Shown here piece after piece: positions 20,691 to 31,710 of a stretch of DNA of 64,000 bases. A program made the translations under genes and the position numbers. Location: positions 10,279,487-10,343,486 of the forward strand of contig NC_079202.1 of the NCBI RefSeq assembly GCF_026745355.1, written 5' to 3'. The notes beneath the pieces were generated by a model. The model made no database searches and had not been told where the DNA came from. It was given only the letters and a program-made list of their open reading frames with translations. Origin of the DNA: Beta vulgaris subsp. vulgaris (Eukaryota > Streptophyta > Magnoliopsida > Caryophyllales > Amaranthaceae). How positions within the stretch are numbered: the first letter of the stretch is position 1; every line of letters begins with the position of its first letter.

Positions 20691-22233
20691 CCATTAGGTC
20701 CACCCAAAAGTAAAATTAGGTCTCTTAAGTTTTAGTTGTGGTCATTCAACCAATTTTTTCTTTACTAAAGTATTTTTTATACTTGGGAAAGAAATCTGAA
20801 AATCATTTATGATGATTTAAAATATCGTAAATACATAACTTATACATATACACTAGAAACATACATAAACTTTTTAAAAAAGAAACGTGCGATATCTCTT
20901 CTTCCTCATAGCCTAGCCTGCTAGCCAAGTTATGCTCTATCACTATGTAATTCTCATCTTTCATGGCTTTTGACTCAACTCAAACAGGTATCCAATAGTA
21001 ATTCTCTCTTCATACGCCACTCAAATAGGAGTGCAAAGCAAGGAGTTATTTGTGGAAATCTTTGTGAGGATCAAACCAAAGGTTAGGTCTTTGTTCTCTA
21101 TTGCCCTCTCCATTTACAAATATATTGGTTTGAATTGAGTATGGCTCTCCAGTTGTGTCTCCTTTAGAAACTCAAAATCAAATTCATTGTGAGTTGGACC
21201 TTGCGATAACAATTGCAATCACCCATCTTCATTCTTCAATATCAACCATATATGAGCAACTAAAATTAAGGAAAATCTGAAAAGCCATTAGAGTAGTCGG
21301 CTAGCAGATTCGACGGCCTAGCAACACAAATTTTCTTTCTTTCTTCTAATTATTGACTATAACAACTGACTTATCATTAGTTCACAAGCATCAAATTGAA
21401 AGCTCGATTCAGAAATGTAGCTCGGATACGCAAAGAGTATGTCTGAAATTCCAAATGAAGAAGACAGGAAAGAGCAGAGGAGAGAGAGGGGTCGAAGAAA
21501 AACTTGAGCAAGCATGGAAAGAGAAAGTGGAGATGAGCTTAATAAAAAAGATGATGGCCTTGTTTAGTTGTTAGAGTTTAGAGTTTGATGTTAGTGTTTT
21601 AACTTTTTGTGTACCTGATTTGACGACTTTTTTTATAGATGTGTTTGGTAACAATTAACTAATTGTTAATAGCTTAGTGTTATTTGTTTGTGTGAAAAGA
21701 CATTTATAGACATTTTAATACACATGTGTAGTATTATTTTTAGAGGCAAAAAAGTCAATGAACATATTTTTACCTAATCTTCTAAAGAAAAAGCTCCTAT
21801 TAGGAGCTTTTTCATTTTAAGAGTTTTTATTTCAAAACTCTCGCTAAAACTATTTTTTACCAAACACCTCTTTTAGAGTTTTTGACTAGTCAAAACTCTA
21901 ACTCTAATTGCCAAACACCCCCGATAGTTGGGGTCTTGTGAAGATGAACAAACAAAGAAAACAAAACCCAAAAGATTAAGTTGTATATATTTAGAGCTAG
22001 ATGTCTTAGTATAAAAAAATTACTTTTTTATGGGGTATATATAAAAGTTTACTTTAATGGCTAAATATTCTAATAAGTGTTTTATCTCATATTTGGATAA
22101 ACTTGTGAGGGATTAATGACTACAAGTGAAACTTAAGGGACCTAATCTCACTTTTCAGTAAACAGGGGTTAATACCACTTCCGCATAATGCGGAAGTGTG
22201 TGTTGAATTATAATAAGTCATTGAACCCTTTTA
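20691..22233. other. Non-genic stretch with facing repeats; holds one MITE
   Basis: Sequence at about 20700-20760 (AAATTAGGTCTCTTAAGTTTT and flanks) has an imperfect inverted match at about 22105-22165 (AAACTTAAGGGACCTAAT and flanks), so a decayed terminal-inverted-repeat element may span it. No matching target duplication was found. A perfect 10-bp palindrome with a 3-base loop lies at 22178-22200 (arm CACTTCCGCA). No gene recognised. Confidence 0.4.
21556..21922. mobile_element. MITE with GGCC/GGGG...TGTTT ends, 3-bp GAT repeat
   Basis: The left end GGCCTTGTTTAGTTGTTAGAG matches the inverted right end GGGGGTGTTTGGCAATTAGAG. GAT flanks both sides (21553-21555 and 21923-21925). Non-coding. 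Probably PIF/Harbinger-like or hAT-like; the GAT duplication is not the typical TAA/TTA. Confidence 0.6.
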
Positions 22234-22585
22234 GGCTATGTTTAGTTCACCTGAAATTTTCTGATCTGAACTTATCTGATCTGATCTGAACTTATTTTTT
22301 CTGATCTGATCTGATCTGATCTGAACTGATCTGATAACAAGATCTTATCTTTTAGATTTTTCTCAATATATAAGAAAAAAAATAGTCATGTGGGGTCTTG
22401 TTTGATTCGTTTCAGTGAGTAATTTATTAATATTCAGTTATTATAATTTTTACTAATATGTAATGAAAGATATAGTGATTTTTAAATATAAGCATAATCT
22501 GAACTGATCTGAACTTATTTTTTCTGATCTGATCTGATCTGATTAGATCTGAAATAAGCAAAAATAAGGTGAACTGAACATAGCC
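22234..22585. mobile_element. PIF/Harbinger (Tourist-like) MITE with TCTGA repeats, short copy
   Basis: GGCTATGTTTAGTTCACCTGAA and its inverted partner (GGTGAACTGAACATAGCC) bound the element, with TTA on both sides (22231-22233 and 22586-22588). The interior consists of (TCTGA)n arrays near both ends around a unique core (TCATGTGGGGTCTTGTTTGA). A longer copy is at 46558. Confidence 0.9.
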
Positions 22586-22588
22586 TTA

Positions 22589-25395
22589 CTGTCAAGTCTG
22601 TCTAGTGCTACAACTTCTTTGCCATGTTTAAGACATGTTGTTTTTCATCATTGTAAGCAGGTGTATGGAACTGGGTGCATATATATTATCTGTTTTTGTG
22701 ATTTGTAGTCATTTGTAAGAGTTTTCTAGTGTCAGTTGATTTAGTGATTGTTAAATAGTTTGATTGATATATAGAAAATATATGTAAAATATTCTCCTCA
22801 TAGGTTTAGAATATCCATTTATATAAATATAATCAATAATCAATGTTTTCATTAGTTTTTTGGCCGCTTGTATATATATGGGATATAGTCTCCAATCCAA
22901 AGTTGTATCTTAGATACTTCATTCGTTTCTTTTTGATATACACACCTTTGTACTTCGACACTATTCACACAATTAACTTTGATAATTGCTTGTAATATAT
23001 ACACAAATATAATATGATAACAAGTCACTATAAATATCTTTGTCAACGTTTTTTAAACTAGTATTGCCATAAAAAACAATTTGTTAGCAATAGGTTTTTA
23101 GCAGCGCCATCCATTGACAACAGCTTAAAAAGTGTTGCTAAAGGACTATTGCAACGGTTAGAGGGATTGTAGCTACACTTTCTTGCTAAAGCGGTCCTAG
23201 GCTACAATAGGTAAACCCCTCCCAACCATCGAACCACCTCCCTCGCCCTCGCCCTCGCCCTCGCCCTCGCCCTCGCCCTCGCCCCCGCCCTCCAAAACCC
23301 CCAACCTTGCCCCAACACCCCATCCCCTGCCCTCCGACTTCCTCTCCCACCTCCTCCAAAACCTCGTCCTCTACCTGCTACTTCCTCCCTTTTCTGCTTA
23401 TATAATCATATTCACATGATCTGTAAATATGAATATTATCGGAAAATCATAATGATATTATTTTTTCAAAATGATCATGGACGTAACTTTCTTAATGAAA
23501 TAGCAGCACGCTGCAACTGAAAACAAAGGGAGAGAGATGATGCACTTACACGCACAAAACAGATAAAATTATTAAAAGAGAGTAGATAAAATAAGGTAAA
23601 GCAGTTTCGAAGAAGGCAGGTGAGGGGGTGTTTCGCGGTGGGAGGGGAGGGGGATAGTTGGCACTTGGCAAGGATGAGCTTCGCACAAGGGATGGGGTAT
23701 TTCGGGGTAGTAAGAGAGCAAAGTTATGGGGTGGTAAGGCATGGGTGGCAGGGGAGGGGGTGGGTAGTAGAGGAGAGGGAAGAAGAGAAGGAGGAGGAGG
23801 GTGGTAGAGGAGGGGACAGGGGAGGAAGGAGGGAGGAGAGAGAAAGAGGAGGAAGAAGATAGGAAAATAAACATAGTAAAAGAATCTTTTCTTTAACCTC
23901 TTTAACCAATTAGTTGTTAACCTGGACCATTTTTGTATAACACCTTCTAATGTCGGGACAACTCAATATTAAATTGAAGTTGAGACTATTTTTGTCAGAG
24001 GGACTATAGTTCGGATTGTCCTTGTCAACATTTCCAACTTTTTTTGTTGTTAATTAAATCCATGTAGTGAGATTGTAAAGCTATTTAAGCAAGCTGTAAC
24101 TCCAGAAAGGGACATGATGAATAGATATTATTATCCTATTGTTTTCATTCTCTTTATACTATAATCTTAGAATTAGTTCTTCAATATCCTCTTTTATTGT
24201 TGGTTATCTCTAGACTAATTAGGGATAATCACTACATCATCCAAGGTCTGATTCATTCAACTCCTATCAATATGAGCACCCTTAAAAGGGAAAGAATGAG
24301 GAGGAGGAGGAGGAGGAGAGAAAAGAGGAGGAAGCACACCATTGAGAATGACAAGCTTTCTTGGCATTTTTATGCTTTTGCAATGTATTATGAAGGATTC
24401 ACACCGTATTTGGTTTTGGGTAATTGGGTTAGTGAGAAGTTGCGATAACTGATAAGGTGTTCTTTTCCTGTGTTCTTAGCATTTGCAGAGATAGCAAATT
24501 TCGAGTGACTATGCTTGCGGTCATAAATGAGAACGTCTTGTGTTTTATGTCTTTTTGAGGTTTGTTCTCGTCAACTTTTTTTTGACTTCTTGCGCTTTAG
24601 TAAATGTGCAGTCACTCACCAACCTTACTCTATTTAAAACTCGCAACTACGGGTGGACAAGAATCAAGAGCATAATTATTCATGAACAGTTCAGAATCGG
24701 TTTGGTAAAAGTTCAATTTGAGCTCGTTTCCCTTGTTGATGAGCCATACTTGAGTTTAAAATTATAGTTCGAATAATAAACAAGCCAAACTCAAACTCAT
24801 AGGTGTTTGGCTCGCAAGCTCGTGCGCTCATTAATATAAGAAACAAAATACATTTTTTATGACAATAATATATAATTTATTACAGCAAAGCCTAAATGAT
24901 CAACTGAATGATAAAGATAGGGGGATTTTGAATACAACTTTTCCAAACGAAACATTAATATAAAGTCGATTAACAACAATATTAAAATCTTATAGGGCTT
25001 GTTGTTGGTACATGTTTTAACTAGTCGAGTTCCAAAATCAGCTCAAAACTCAATTATCCTCAGCAAACCGAGCTTAATCCTTAGTTTCAAGTTTGAGGGT
25101 AGTCCAAGTTTGAGTTTAGACTCGATAAAAATTAATCAAACCCAAGGTGAACCATGTTAAGGTTTCACTTGCCTCAAATTTGTTTACTAATCTATTACCG
25201 TATAATATTTGTTTATCAAACGGGGGTAATTGTTCACTATTAGCTAATTTTTTAAGAAAAATGAAATTTTTAATCCATTGGATCGGCTCGTATAGCGGCC
25301 AAACTAAATATGTTGCTTTTGTACGTCGAGATTCCATTACGATCCAGTTAAATACATAATCTAACTCGGCCCAATCTTAGCGAGCCAACAACTAT
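22589..25395. other. Non-genic stretch with simple repeats
   Basis: No gene recognised. Besides the CCCTCG array it holds a GTTGCTAAAGGACTATTGCAACGG-like block near 23140 that resembles DNA-transposon subterminal sequence, GA-rich DNA at 23600-23870, an AGG run at 24300 and AT-rich DNA. ORFs over 23572-23909 are by-products of purine-rich sequence. Confidence 0.5.
23239..23292. repeat. (CCCTCG)n microsatellite
   Basis: Seven or eight hexamers, the last ones changed to CCCCCG, in a C-rich patch. Confidence 0.9.
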
Positions 25396-25489
25396 TTAAA
25401 ATATGAGAACGTATTGTGTCGGACTCGTCCGACCATAATCTTTGGTCGGACGACTTTCAGGTGCTTCCAATTTTTTTCAATTAGTCTTA

Positions 25490-25990
25490 ATTTTTTTTCA
25501 GGTAGTCTTAATTTTTTTTCAGGTAGTCTTCATTTTTTTTCAGGTAGTCTTCATTTTGTTTTCAGTTAGTCTTCTTTTTTTTCAGTTGGTTTTTGTACTT
25601 CAGTTAGACTTACTTTGGGTTTCAGTTGGTCTTTATTTTTTTCAGGTAGTCTTCATTTTTTTCAGGTAGTCTTCATTTTGTTTTCAGTTAGTCTTCTTTT
25701 TTTTCAGTTGGTTTTTGTACTTCAGTTAGACTTACTTTGGGTTTCAGTTGGTCTTTATTCTTTTTTAGGTAGTCTTCATTTTTTTTCAGGTAGTCTTCAT
25801 TCTTTTTCAGGTAGTCTTCATTTTTTTTCAAGTAGTCCAACTGGAAAAAAACAAAGTCCAACTGAAACAAAACAAAGTCCAACTGAAAGAAACACAAAGT
25901 CCAACTGAAACAAAACAAAGTCCAACTGAAATAAAACAAAGTCCAACTGAAAGAAAACAAAGTCCAACTGAAACAAAACAAAATCCAACT
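25490..25990. repeat. Two adjoining tandem arrays (TCAGGTAGTCTTCATTTTTT and AAAGTCCAACTGAAACA units)
   Basis: At 25490-25845 a unit of about 22-26 bases containing CAGGTAGTCTTCATTTT or CAGTTGGTCTTTATT is repeated, with one block of about 120 bases present twice (25570-25690 and 25690-25800). At 25846-25990 a unit of about 21 bases, AAAGTCCAACTGAAACAAAAC, follows. The second is close to the reverse complement of the TTCAGTTGG words in the first. On - this reads as repeated FSWTLF and LDYLKKNE peptides, taken as a consequence of the repeat. Confidence 0.85.
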
Positions 25991-26063
25991 GAAAAACAAA
26001 ACACTAACCTCTGCTTTCTCTCACTTTCTCCTTCTTCATCATTCCTCTTAGCTGATTTTTTTC

Positions 26064-26299
26064 TTGTTGTTGTAGATGTGGGGGCGGAAGCTGCTGCAGC
26101 GAGCAAGGCCGATAGTGTGGCCTCCAGAGAGGACAGTCATATCCTTGGCCGTTAAATTATGTCTGCTAAATAACTCGATAAGCCCATTTTGGCCAGTTAG
26201 ATTGGCAGATGGTGGTGGAGGGTTTTGGTTTGCTAAAGTACGATTTGCTGTTCTTGCATCTCTTCTTCTTAGAGGTACTATCCATGAGGGACCTCCTAA
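26064..26299 (-). pseudogene. Class III peroxidase exon, captured fragment
   Basis: The frame reads LGGPSWIVPLRRRDARTANR, then NLTAKDMTVLSGGHTIGLAR and CSSFRPHIYN. GGPSW-V-L-RRD and LSG(G/A)HTIG with the proximal haem histidine are signatures of plant secretory (class III) peroxidases, haem enzymes that oxidise phenolics using hydrogen peroxide. The fragment starts at a splice acceptor (ATATGCAG, just above 26299), so it came from genomic DNA rather than a processed mRNA. It stops after HIYN and runs into repeat sequence. It lacks the distal-histidine N-terminal part and the C-terminal part, so it cannot make an enzyme. Confidence 0.85.
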
Positions 26300-26771
26300 C
26301 TGCATATTGAAACAACAACAGAAAAATTCCACAAATACAGAGAAAAAAAAGGTTGTAGAAGTTGAAGAAGGAGAAAAAAAAAAGAAGAAAGAAACGATAA
26401 ATTGGGATTATAAAAGAAGATTATGAAATTATTGCAGCTCAAGAATCGAAATTGGGTGGATTATATGAAAATCCAGAGAAGAAGAAGAAAGAGGACAGAG
26501 AATGTGACCTAAAAAGTGAAGCAGAGAGAAGATGTATTGGGCTCAGCCCGTCTGACAGTAAACAATACGTCAGACGGTCTGACCCAATACTTTCACTTAA
26601 AATATTCCTATATATAGATGTTGCATGCAAACGTTTTGGCACATAAATTATACCTGCCTGTTAGAGACATAATTTGATCAACATTATATAAAATTGTATA
26701 TTGAATAATAATAAATAATTATTATTGTTATTGGTATGGTTATTGGATATTGGGTACAGGTACTGATACTG

Positions 26772-26773
<2 letters not shown>

Positions 26774-26803
<30 letters not shown>

Positions 26804-26890
26804 GTTATTATTATTATTATTATTTTGAAGTGATTATTATTATTATTATTATTATTATTTTTTTTTTTTTTTTATTATTATTATTATAGT
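26774..26890. repeat. (ATT)n microsatellite
   Basis: Two runs of ATT trinucleotides separated by TTTTGAAGTG and a T run; they extend AT-rich sequence from 26690. Confidence 0.9.
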
Positions 26891-27174
26891 ATTAATTGAC
26901 TATTTTTATATTTAACATTTGAGATTTTTTTGAATTGAACCTCATCAGTCCTAATTTACTTTACGTTCATACTATTCAAACATGAAACTTATTTTTTCTT
27001 AAGGATAAGAGTAAGAGAATACAGTCAATACACCCTTAAAAATTAAAATACATCATTTACAGCGTGTTTGGTAGAAAGGATTTGGAAGGAAAAGAAAAGG
27101 AAGTGGAAGGAAATTTGTTACTTTCCAATGTTTGGTTCATTAAAAAGAAATTAAGTTAAAGGAAATGGAAGGAA

Positions 27175-28429
27175 CTAGTTTTGAAGCCCGTGCGTTGCAC
27201 GGGTTGTTTTTTATATATTTTTTTTGTTATTTTTTCTTAACATTATTGATTTTGTGTGACTGTAAAATGAGATTTTTCAACACGATTTGATTTACATACT
27301 TCATTTGTTCCTTTTCCATTGCAATAATCACCACTTTGGGCAGTTTTAATTATCTATTTGGACCAATCAACTTTTAGTAAAAAAAAAACAACTTTAATTG
27401 TCAATATTACCTTTACTTTATGTTAATAGTTAGATGGATTATTGGCTATGAAATTGCATAAGAGATTCTGATTTGCATAGTTGATTCATAAAGCTAGTAA
27501 AATTCATACCATTATAGGTATGATAGAGTATAACCTTGAATAAATTCTGGGTTAATTATCGTTCGACGTCTTTTTCTTGCTTCTCGTGATAAGTATGGAT
27601 CAGAATATTGGTGAGCCATTGTTGTAAGTTGTAGTGTTGTAAGTATATGGAAATGGTCAATTGTTAGCTAAACATGCATATTTATAGTAGAGTGAATCAT
27701 AGCCGTAGAGTGATAAACTCTTATCTCTCAAACTCTAAATTTTATTATCTCTCAAACTCTAAATTTTATTATCTCTAAATTAATAAGATGACGTTGCAAT
27801 TAGATAATTTATCTGGGATATGACCATGAGATATTTTTGATGAGGTTTACTTTGATTTTTTTTTTCCAGTTGAAACAAATTCGATTCTCATCATTTGAAT
27901 ATATTGTTGTAGTAGATATTTCTTAGCAATTGAAACGCAAACAGAAAAAAATAATTGAAATAATATGAAAATATGTTTTATATTTCTAATAAAAAAATAA
28001 AAAATATTGAAATAGATAAAGTCTTATCTCTCAAATTTATCTCTAAATTTTATTATCTCTCAAACTCTAAATTTTATTATCTCTAAATTTTTATCATCTC
28101 TAAATTTTATTATCTATAAATTAAGAAGATGACGTCATTATCTCTAAATTTTATTATCTCTCTAAATCTTTATTATCTCTAAATTTTATTATCTATAAAT
28201 TAATAAGATGACATCTCTAAATTTTATTATTTATAAATTAATAAGATGACGTGGCAATAATTTTTTATTATCTCTAAATTTTATTATCTATATTATCTCT
28301 ATATTTTATTATCTATATTTTATTATTTGTAAATTAATAAGATGACGTGACAATCCTAGGTGGCGCGCTCTATGCTCCCGAAAAGTTCCTCCTTTATATA
28401 TTGATTGATTGATTGATTGATTGATTAGA
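27175..28429 (-). mobile_element. Non-autonomous Helitron
   Basis: Read on -, it begins TCTAATCAATCAATC, continues with TATATAAAGGAGGAACTTTT, and ends with the hairpin CCCGTGCAACGCACGGG followed by CTTCAAAACTAG and a T. A TC start, a 3' hairpin about 10 bases from a CTAG end and T after the end are Helitron features. The base before the TC is T rather than A. No Rep/helicase is present. Confidence 0.8.
27715..28335. repeat. Irregular tandem array of CTCTAAATTTTATTAT units in the Helitron
   Basis: Units of about 16-30 bases containing ATCTCTAAATTTTATT recur more than ten times, some followed by AATTAATAAGATGACGT, which itself recurs four or more times. Confidence 0.85.
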
Positions 28430-29109
28430 AGGAAAGACTCTTCAATAAAATTTCACTTTCCTTTCCTCCCAAAAGTGGGGGAACTTGGAAGGAAAGTGAA
28501 AATTTATATCAAACATGGGAAGTTGTTTTTTTCCTTTCTCTTCCATTCTTTTCTCTACTCTTCCCTTCCTTTCTCTTCCTTTCCTTTACTAAAAATGAAC
28601 CAAACGCACTGTTATAGTTGGTTTATATATATCAGGAACATAATTATTCCTTGAGAGGAATTGCAGGTGGCAGGGATTGATAGTAAATCGTAATCTCACG
28701 ATTAAATATCGCTTACTTCATTTTTTGTTCCCAATTTTTGTAGGAAGATAGTTGATTTGCAAAAATGACCCGGATAGGGTTTTTGATTCTTTTTATCGCA
28801 ATTATGAAGATGGCCTCGAGACCACATAGAGCTATATGGTCCCGAGCCAAAACGCAGAAGGAAGCAAACTAAACGCATATAATACACATGTCAAAGGCTA
28901 CAATAGGAAAAGTTTAAATAAAAGCACCTCCTAAATTTAAGCAACCATCTTGATTTTTTTTTAAAAAAAAAGTTTAGAAAAAAAACATTAATTCAAAAAA
29001 GGAAACTATTATCTACATAGTTGCGATAATAATATTACTAAGATAAATCCGTGGAGTAATAAAATATTTTTCTACACTTTAATTTGACATCTTCTAGTTT
29101 TTTTTTTTA

Positions 29110-29390
29110 AAAAAAATATGTTCTTTTATTATAATTTGTATGTTTTTATATTATGTTCTTTTATGTTTAACTATATGTTCTTTTATTTTTAATTATATGT
29201 TCTTTTTTCATGGCTCATATTTTTATTTATTTAAAGATGTTCTTTTTAGATACAAAGTATGTTCTTTAAATTTAAATTGTATGCTCTTTTCATTATTGTC
29301 TATGTTATTTTCTTGAATAGATATGTTCTTTTATATTTAAATTATAGGTTCATTAGAGTGTTCTTAAACAATGTTTTCCAAAACAAAAAC
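29110..29390. repeat. Dispersed TATGTTCTTTT repeats
   Basis: TATGTTCTTTTA or a near match recurs about nine times at 20-45-base spacing in AT-rich DNA. No coding. Confidence 0.7.
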
Positions 29391-29743
29391 TAATAAATAA
29401 TAGTTTATTTTAAAAAAGAGGTTTAATTTGATGTTATTGTGGGAGTGATTTGCTGCAATTTTTGGGAAGTTATCAACCGTAATTCGTGGTACTAGATTAC
29501 CATTTTGCTTCTTTAATATATTTCCTTTTCTTCAAGATTGCTTTTGATATTCCACGCTATGGGTTTTGGAGCAGGACCACGTAGAGGAAGGTGGTCTCTA
29601 GTCCACCATCCACGCTTTGCAGTGAAAAACACGCCCTTTCATCGTTTCTACTCGCTTCTTAGATAATAGATACCCCATCTGTTTCGCAATAAAACTTGAC
29701 CCTTATTAAAATTGGAATTTTCACAATTGCTTTAACATATGCA

Positions 29744-29935
29744 CCAAGGATATCTTGGCCTAGTGATTAAGATTGAGGTGCTGTCACAGGTTCAAATTCC
29801 CATCTCCTTCTTTATACTTTGTACAGCTTTCGTGGCTCATATGGATCAAAAAAATATATGCATATGTAGAGTTTGTTTTATGTTTAATTTAAATGTGAAA
29901 GTTATTGCGAATAGAGTGAGTGATTGAGATCCCTT
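29744..29935 (+). mobile_element. tRNA-derived SINE
   Basis: TGGCCTAGTGATTAAG (A box) at 29756 and GGTTCAAATTC (B box) at 29789 have the spacing of an internal RNA polymerase III promoter, as in plant SINE heads (GGCCTAGTGGTTAAG..GGTTCAAATCC). The 3' end and target duplication are not clear. Confidence 0.65.
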
Positions 29936-31710
29936 TCAAATAACAAAAGTCCATTTCTCAAAAGTAACCGTCTTGATTCTAAAACAGAAATAATACTCTC
30001 TGTTTTTTACGCAACATTTGTCTTTTTTATGAGTAGATTAAAATAGTCAAATGTTGCATCTTAAAAGAAATTGAAATAGTATATATAGATGGATCTACTT
30101 TTTTTTAAAAGATACAATACAAGTTCATTACATCATCAACAAGAGTTTATTAATCATTTTTCCATCTTTGTGGCTGCCTGTTGTGAAGTGATACCTGGAC
30201 TTCCATGGTGTCGTGATTCATAAACTACACAACATCAAAAGTCTATTCTCCTGAGTTTTATTGGTATCATTGCTTTCTTGTAGATAAGAGGCACATAGTC
30301 TATGGTGCAATATCCCAACACGTGGGATTAGATCCCGTGGTAGTAGAACGCCGAAGGTGATGCTTTTCTATTCATGTTGTTTCATTGGCTTAGTTTTTCT
30401 ATTTAGTTCAATGCATCCGGATATGCAAATTTACAAGAAAGGAATGGATTAAGGTTAGGGTAAATAGAAGTATTAGATTATCTCATTCATGTGTTTACCG
30501 GTCTATTAGCTTCTGTACTAGAGAAATTCCTAGTTCCAATTGCGGAGGAACAAATATACTAGTCGCTTCTCGTAACAAGTTCAGATTGGTTATTTGAGTT
30601 TGAATGTGTGTTTTTTTTTTTGGTATAGAGAGAGCCACAAGGACGAATACTGTAAACAAGATTTAACGGTAGGTCTTGGGAACGACCTCCTAAGACTTTA
30701 TCCAACTAAGATAGTTGACATCTACGAGTTTGAATGTGTCTAAGTGGGCTTGTAAAACTTAGATTGAAAAAAAACTAAGAGAAATACAAGTAAGATAGTT
30801 GAGCTATCCTTGCCCGTTGCTGCACACAAAAATTGAAAATTGTATAGGGTAATCTTGTATTTTCGACTTCTTTCTAATATGACTCCTACTTATTGGGCGT
30901 TCTTTGGAATGATCTTAAACTTAAAACAACTTATTAATTAGGAATACTCGTGCAGGCGTGCAGCTACTAAACACTTGTTAGTTATGTGCATGTGGGCTTT
31001 GCTATGCTAGGCAAGTGATCCACAAACAACGAAGCAAAAGCAAAATTATGTGCAAGTTTATGTAAATACCATTTAGATGAACCAATGCAAGTAAACAACT
31101 CATGATAACCTTATCACAGTTTGAAACCTATGCTAAGACCTAAAACATTACTAATTTAAAAGCCATATGTATAATATAAGCCACGCTCTAAAAATCATGG
31201 TGAAACTGTATGTATGGATCTTAAGAAAGCAATAAAAGATGGATAAATGAGAAAGGCAAGGCTTGGTTTGACATCATTTATATAATGGTCCATCCCAAGG
31301 TAATCTTCTTCTTGTTTAAACTGGAGAAAAAACCCACCATCCCATATGCATATAATCTCATCTTTTTCTTACTTCTTTTACTCCCAAAGTTTAGTAACCC
31401 CTACTCTTTTCCCTTAACTAATACACAAATGACTGACCCATACTATTTTCCCTTAACACCTGTGTTAGACCCTAGCAGGAAGCTGACCTGGGATAGAATA
31501 AACATCTATTGACCAGCACCTCTTATTGCAAAACCCTGGACAGTTGGCATTCTTAAAATGTTTGTATTCCATATTTCTAAAATATCATAAAACTTTTTCC
31601 TAATAATTTCAATTTGTTTTTATATTCACCCCCTGATGCATCATAGATTTCGGTGACTTGTACTTCAATCAAATGTGGCAAGTTTGCTGTTTTTTTTTTT
31701 TTGTGGGCAG

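Larger units (their letters stand above)
25405..26596. mobile_element. Mutator-type element carrying a peroxidase exon (Pack-MULE-like)
   Basis: The 9-bp direct repeat TTAAAATAT lies at 25396-25404 and 26597-26605. The terminal inverted repeats begin GAGAACGTATTGTGTCGGAC on the left and, on the opposite strand, GTGAAAGTATTGGGTCAGAC on the right, with a further CGTC(C/T)GAC match. A 9-bp target duplication is the hallmark of Mutator-like elements. The interior holds a long low-complexity array, a class III peroxidase exon on - (26064-26299) and no transposase. Confidence 0.8.
27060..28611. mobile_element. PIF/Harbinger-type MITE interrupted by a Helitron
   Basis: CAGCGTGTTTGGT on the left and, inverted, CAGTGCGTTTGGT on the right, with TTA at 27057-27059 and 28612-28614. 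Without the Helitron the element is about 300 bp of GGAAAGGAA-type sequence. Non-coding. Confidence 0.8.
28615..31710. other. AT-rich stretch without a recognised gene
   Basis: I searched it for upstream RPN2 exons and found none. It contains the ATGTTCTTTT repeats, a SINE, and a short hairpin-bearing Stowaway-like relic at about 29994-30090 (TACTCTCTGTTTTTTACGCA, with facing CAACATTTG and CAAATGTTG). Confidence 0.5.

Noticed and set aside
23572..23909. Leu/Ser/Pro-rich ORF on - and Arg/Gly/Glu-rich ORF on +
   Set aside because: Purine-rich low-complexity DNA gives long stopless frames on both strands; no homology or splice context.
25490..25990. Regular repeats considered as a CRISPR array
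   Set aside because: Units are contiguous low-complexity sequence without unique spacers, in a eukaryotic genome.
25688..26106. Minus-strand ORFs with repeated FSWTLF and LDYLKKNE peptides
   Set aside because: Direct result of the tandem arrays; frames continue only because the unit length and composition avoid stops. They are not joined to the peroxidase exon by clear splice sites.
29744..29935. A functional tRNA gene
   Set aside because: A and B boxes are present but the sequence cannot form a tRNA acceptor stem and continues as a SINE body.
28615..31710. ORFs considered as upstream RPN2 exons
   Set aside because: None matches the expected N-terminal RPN2 sequence or has both splice sites in the right phase.
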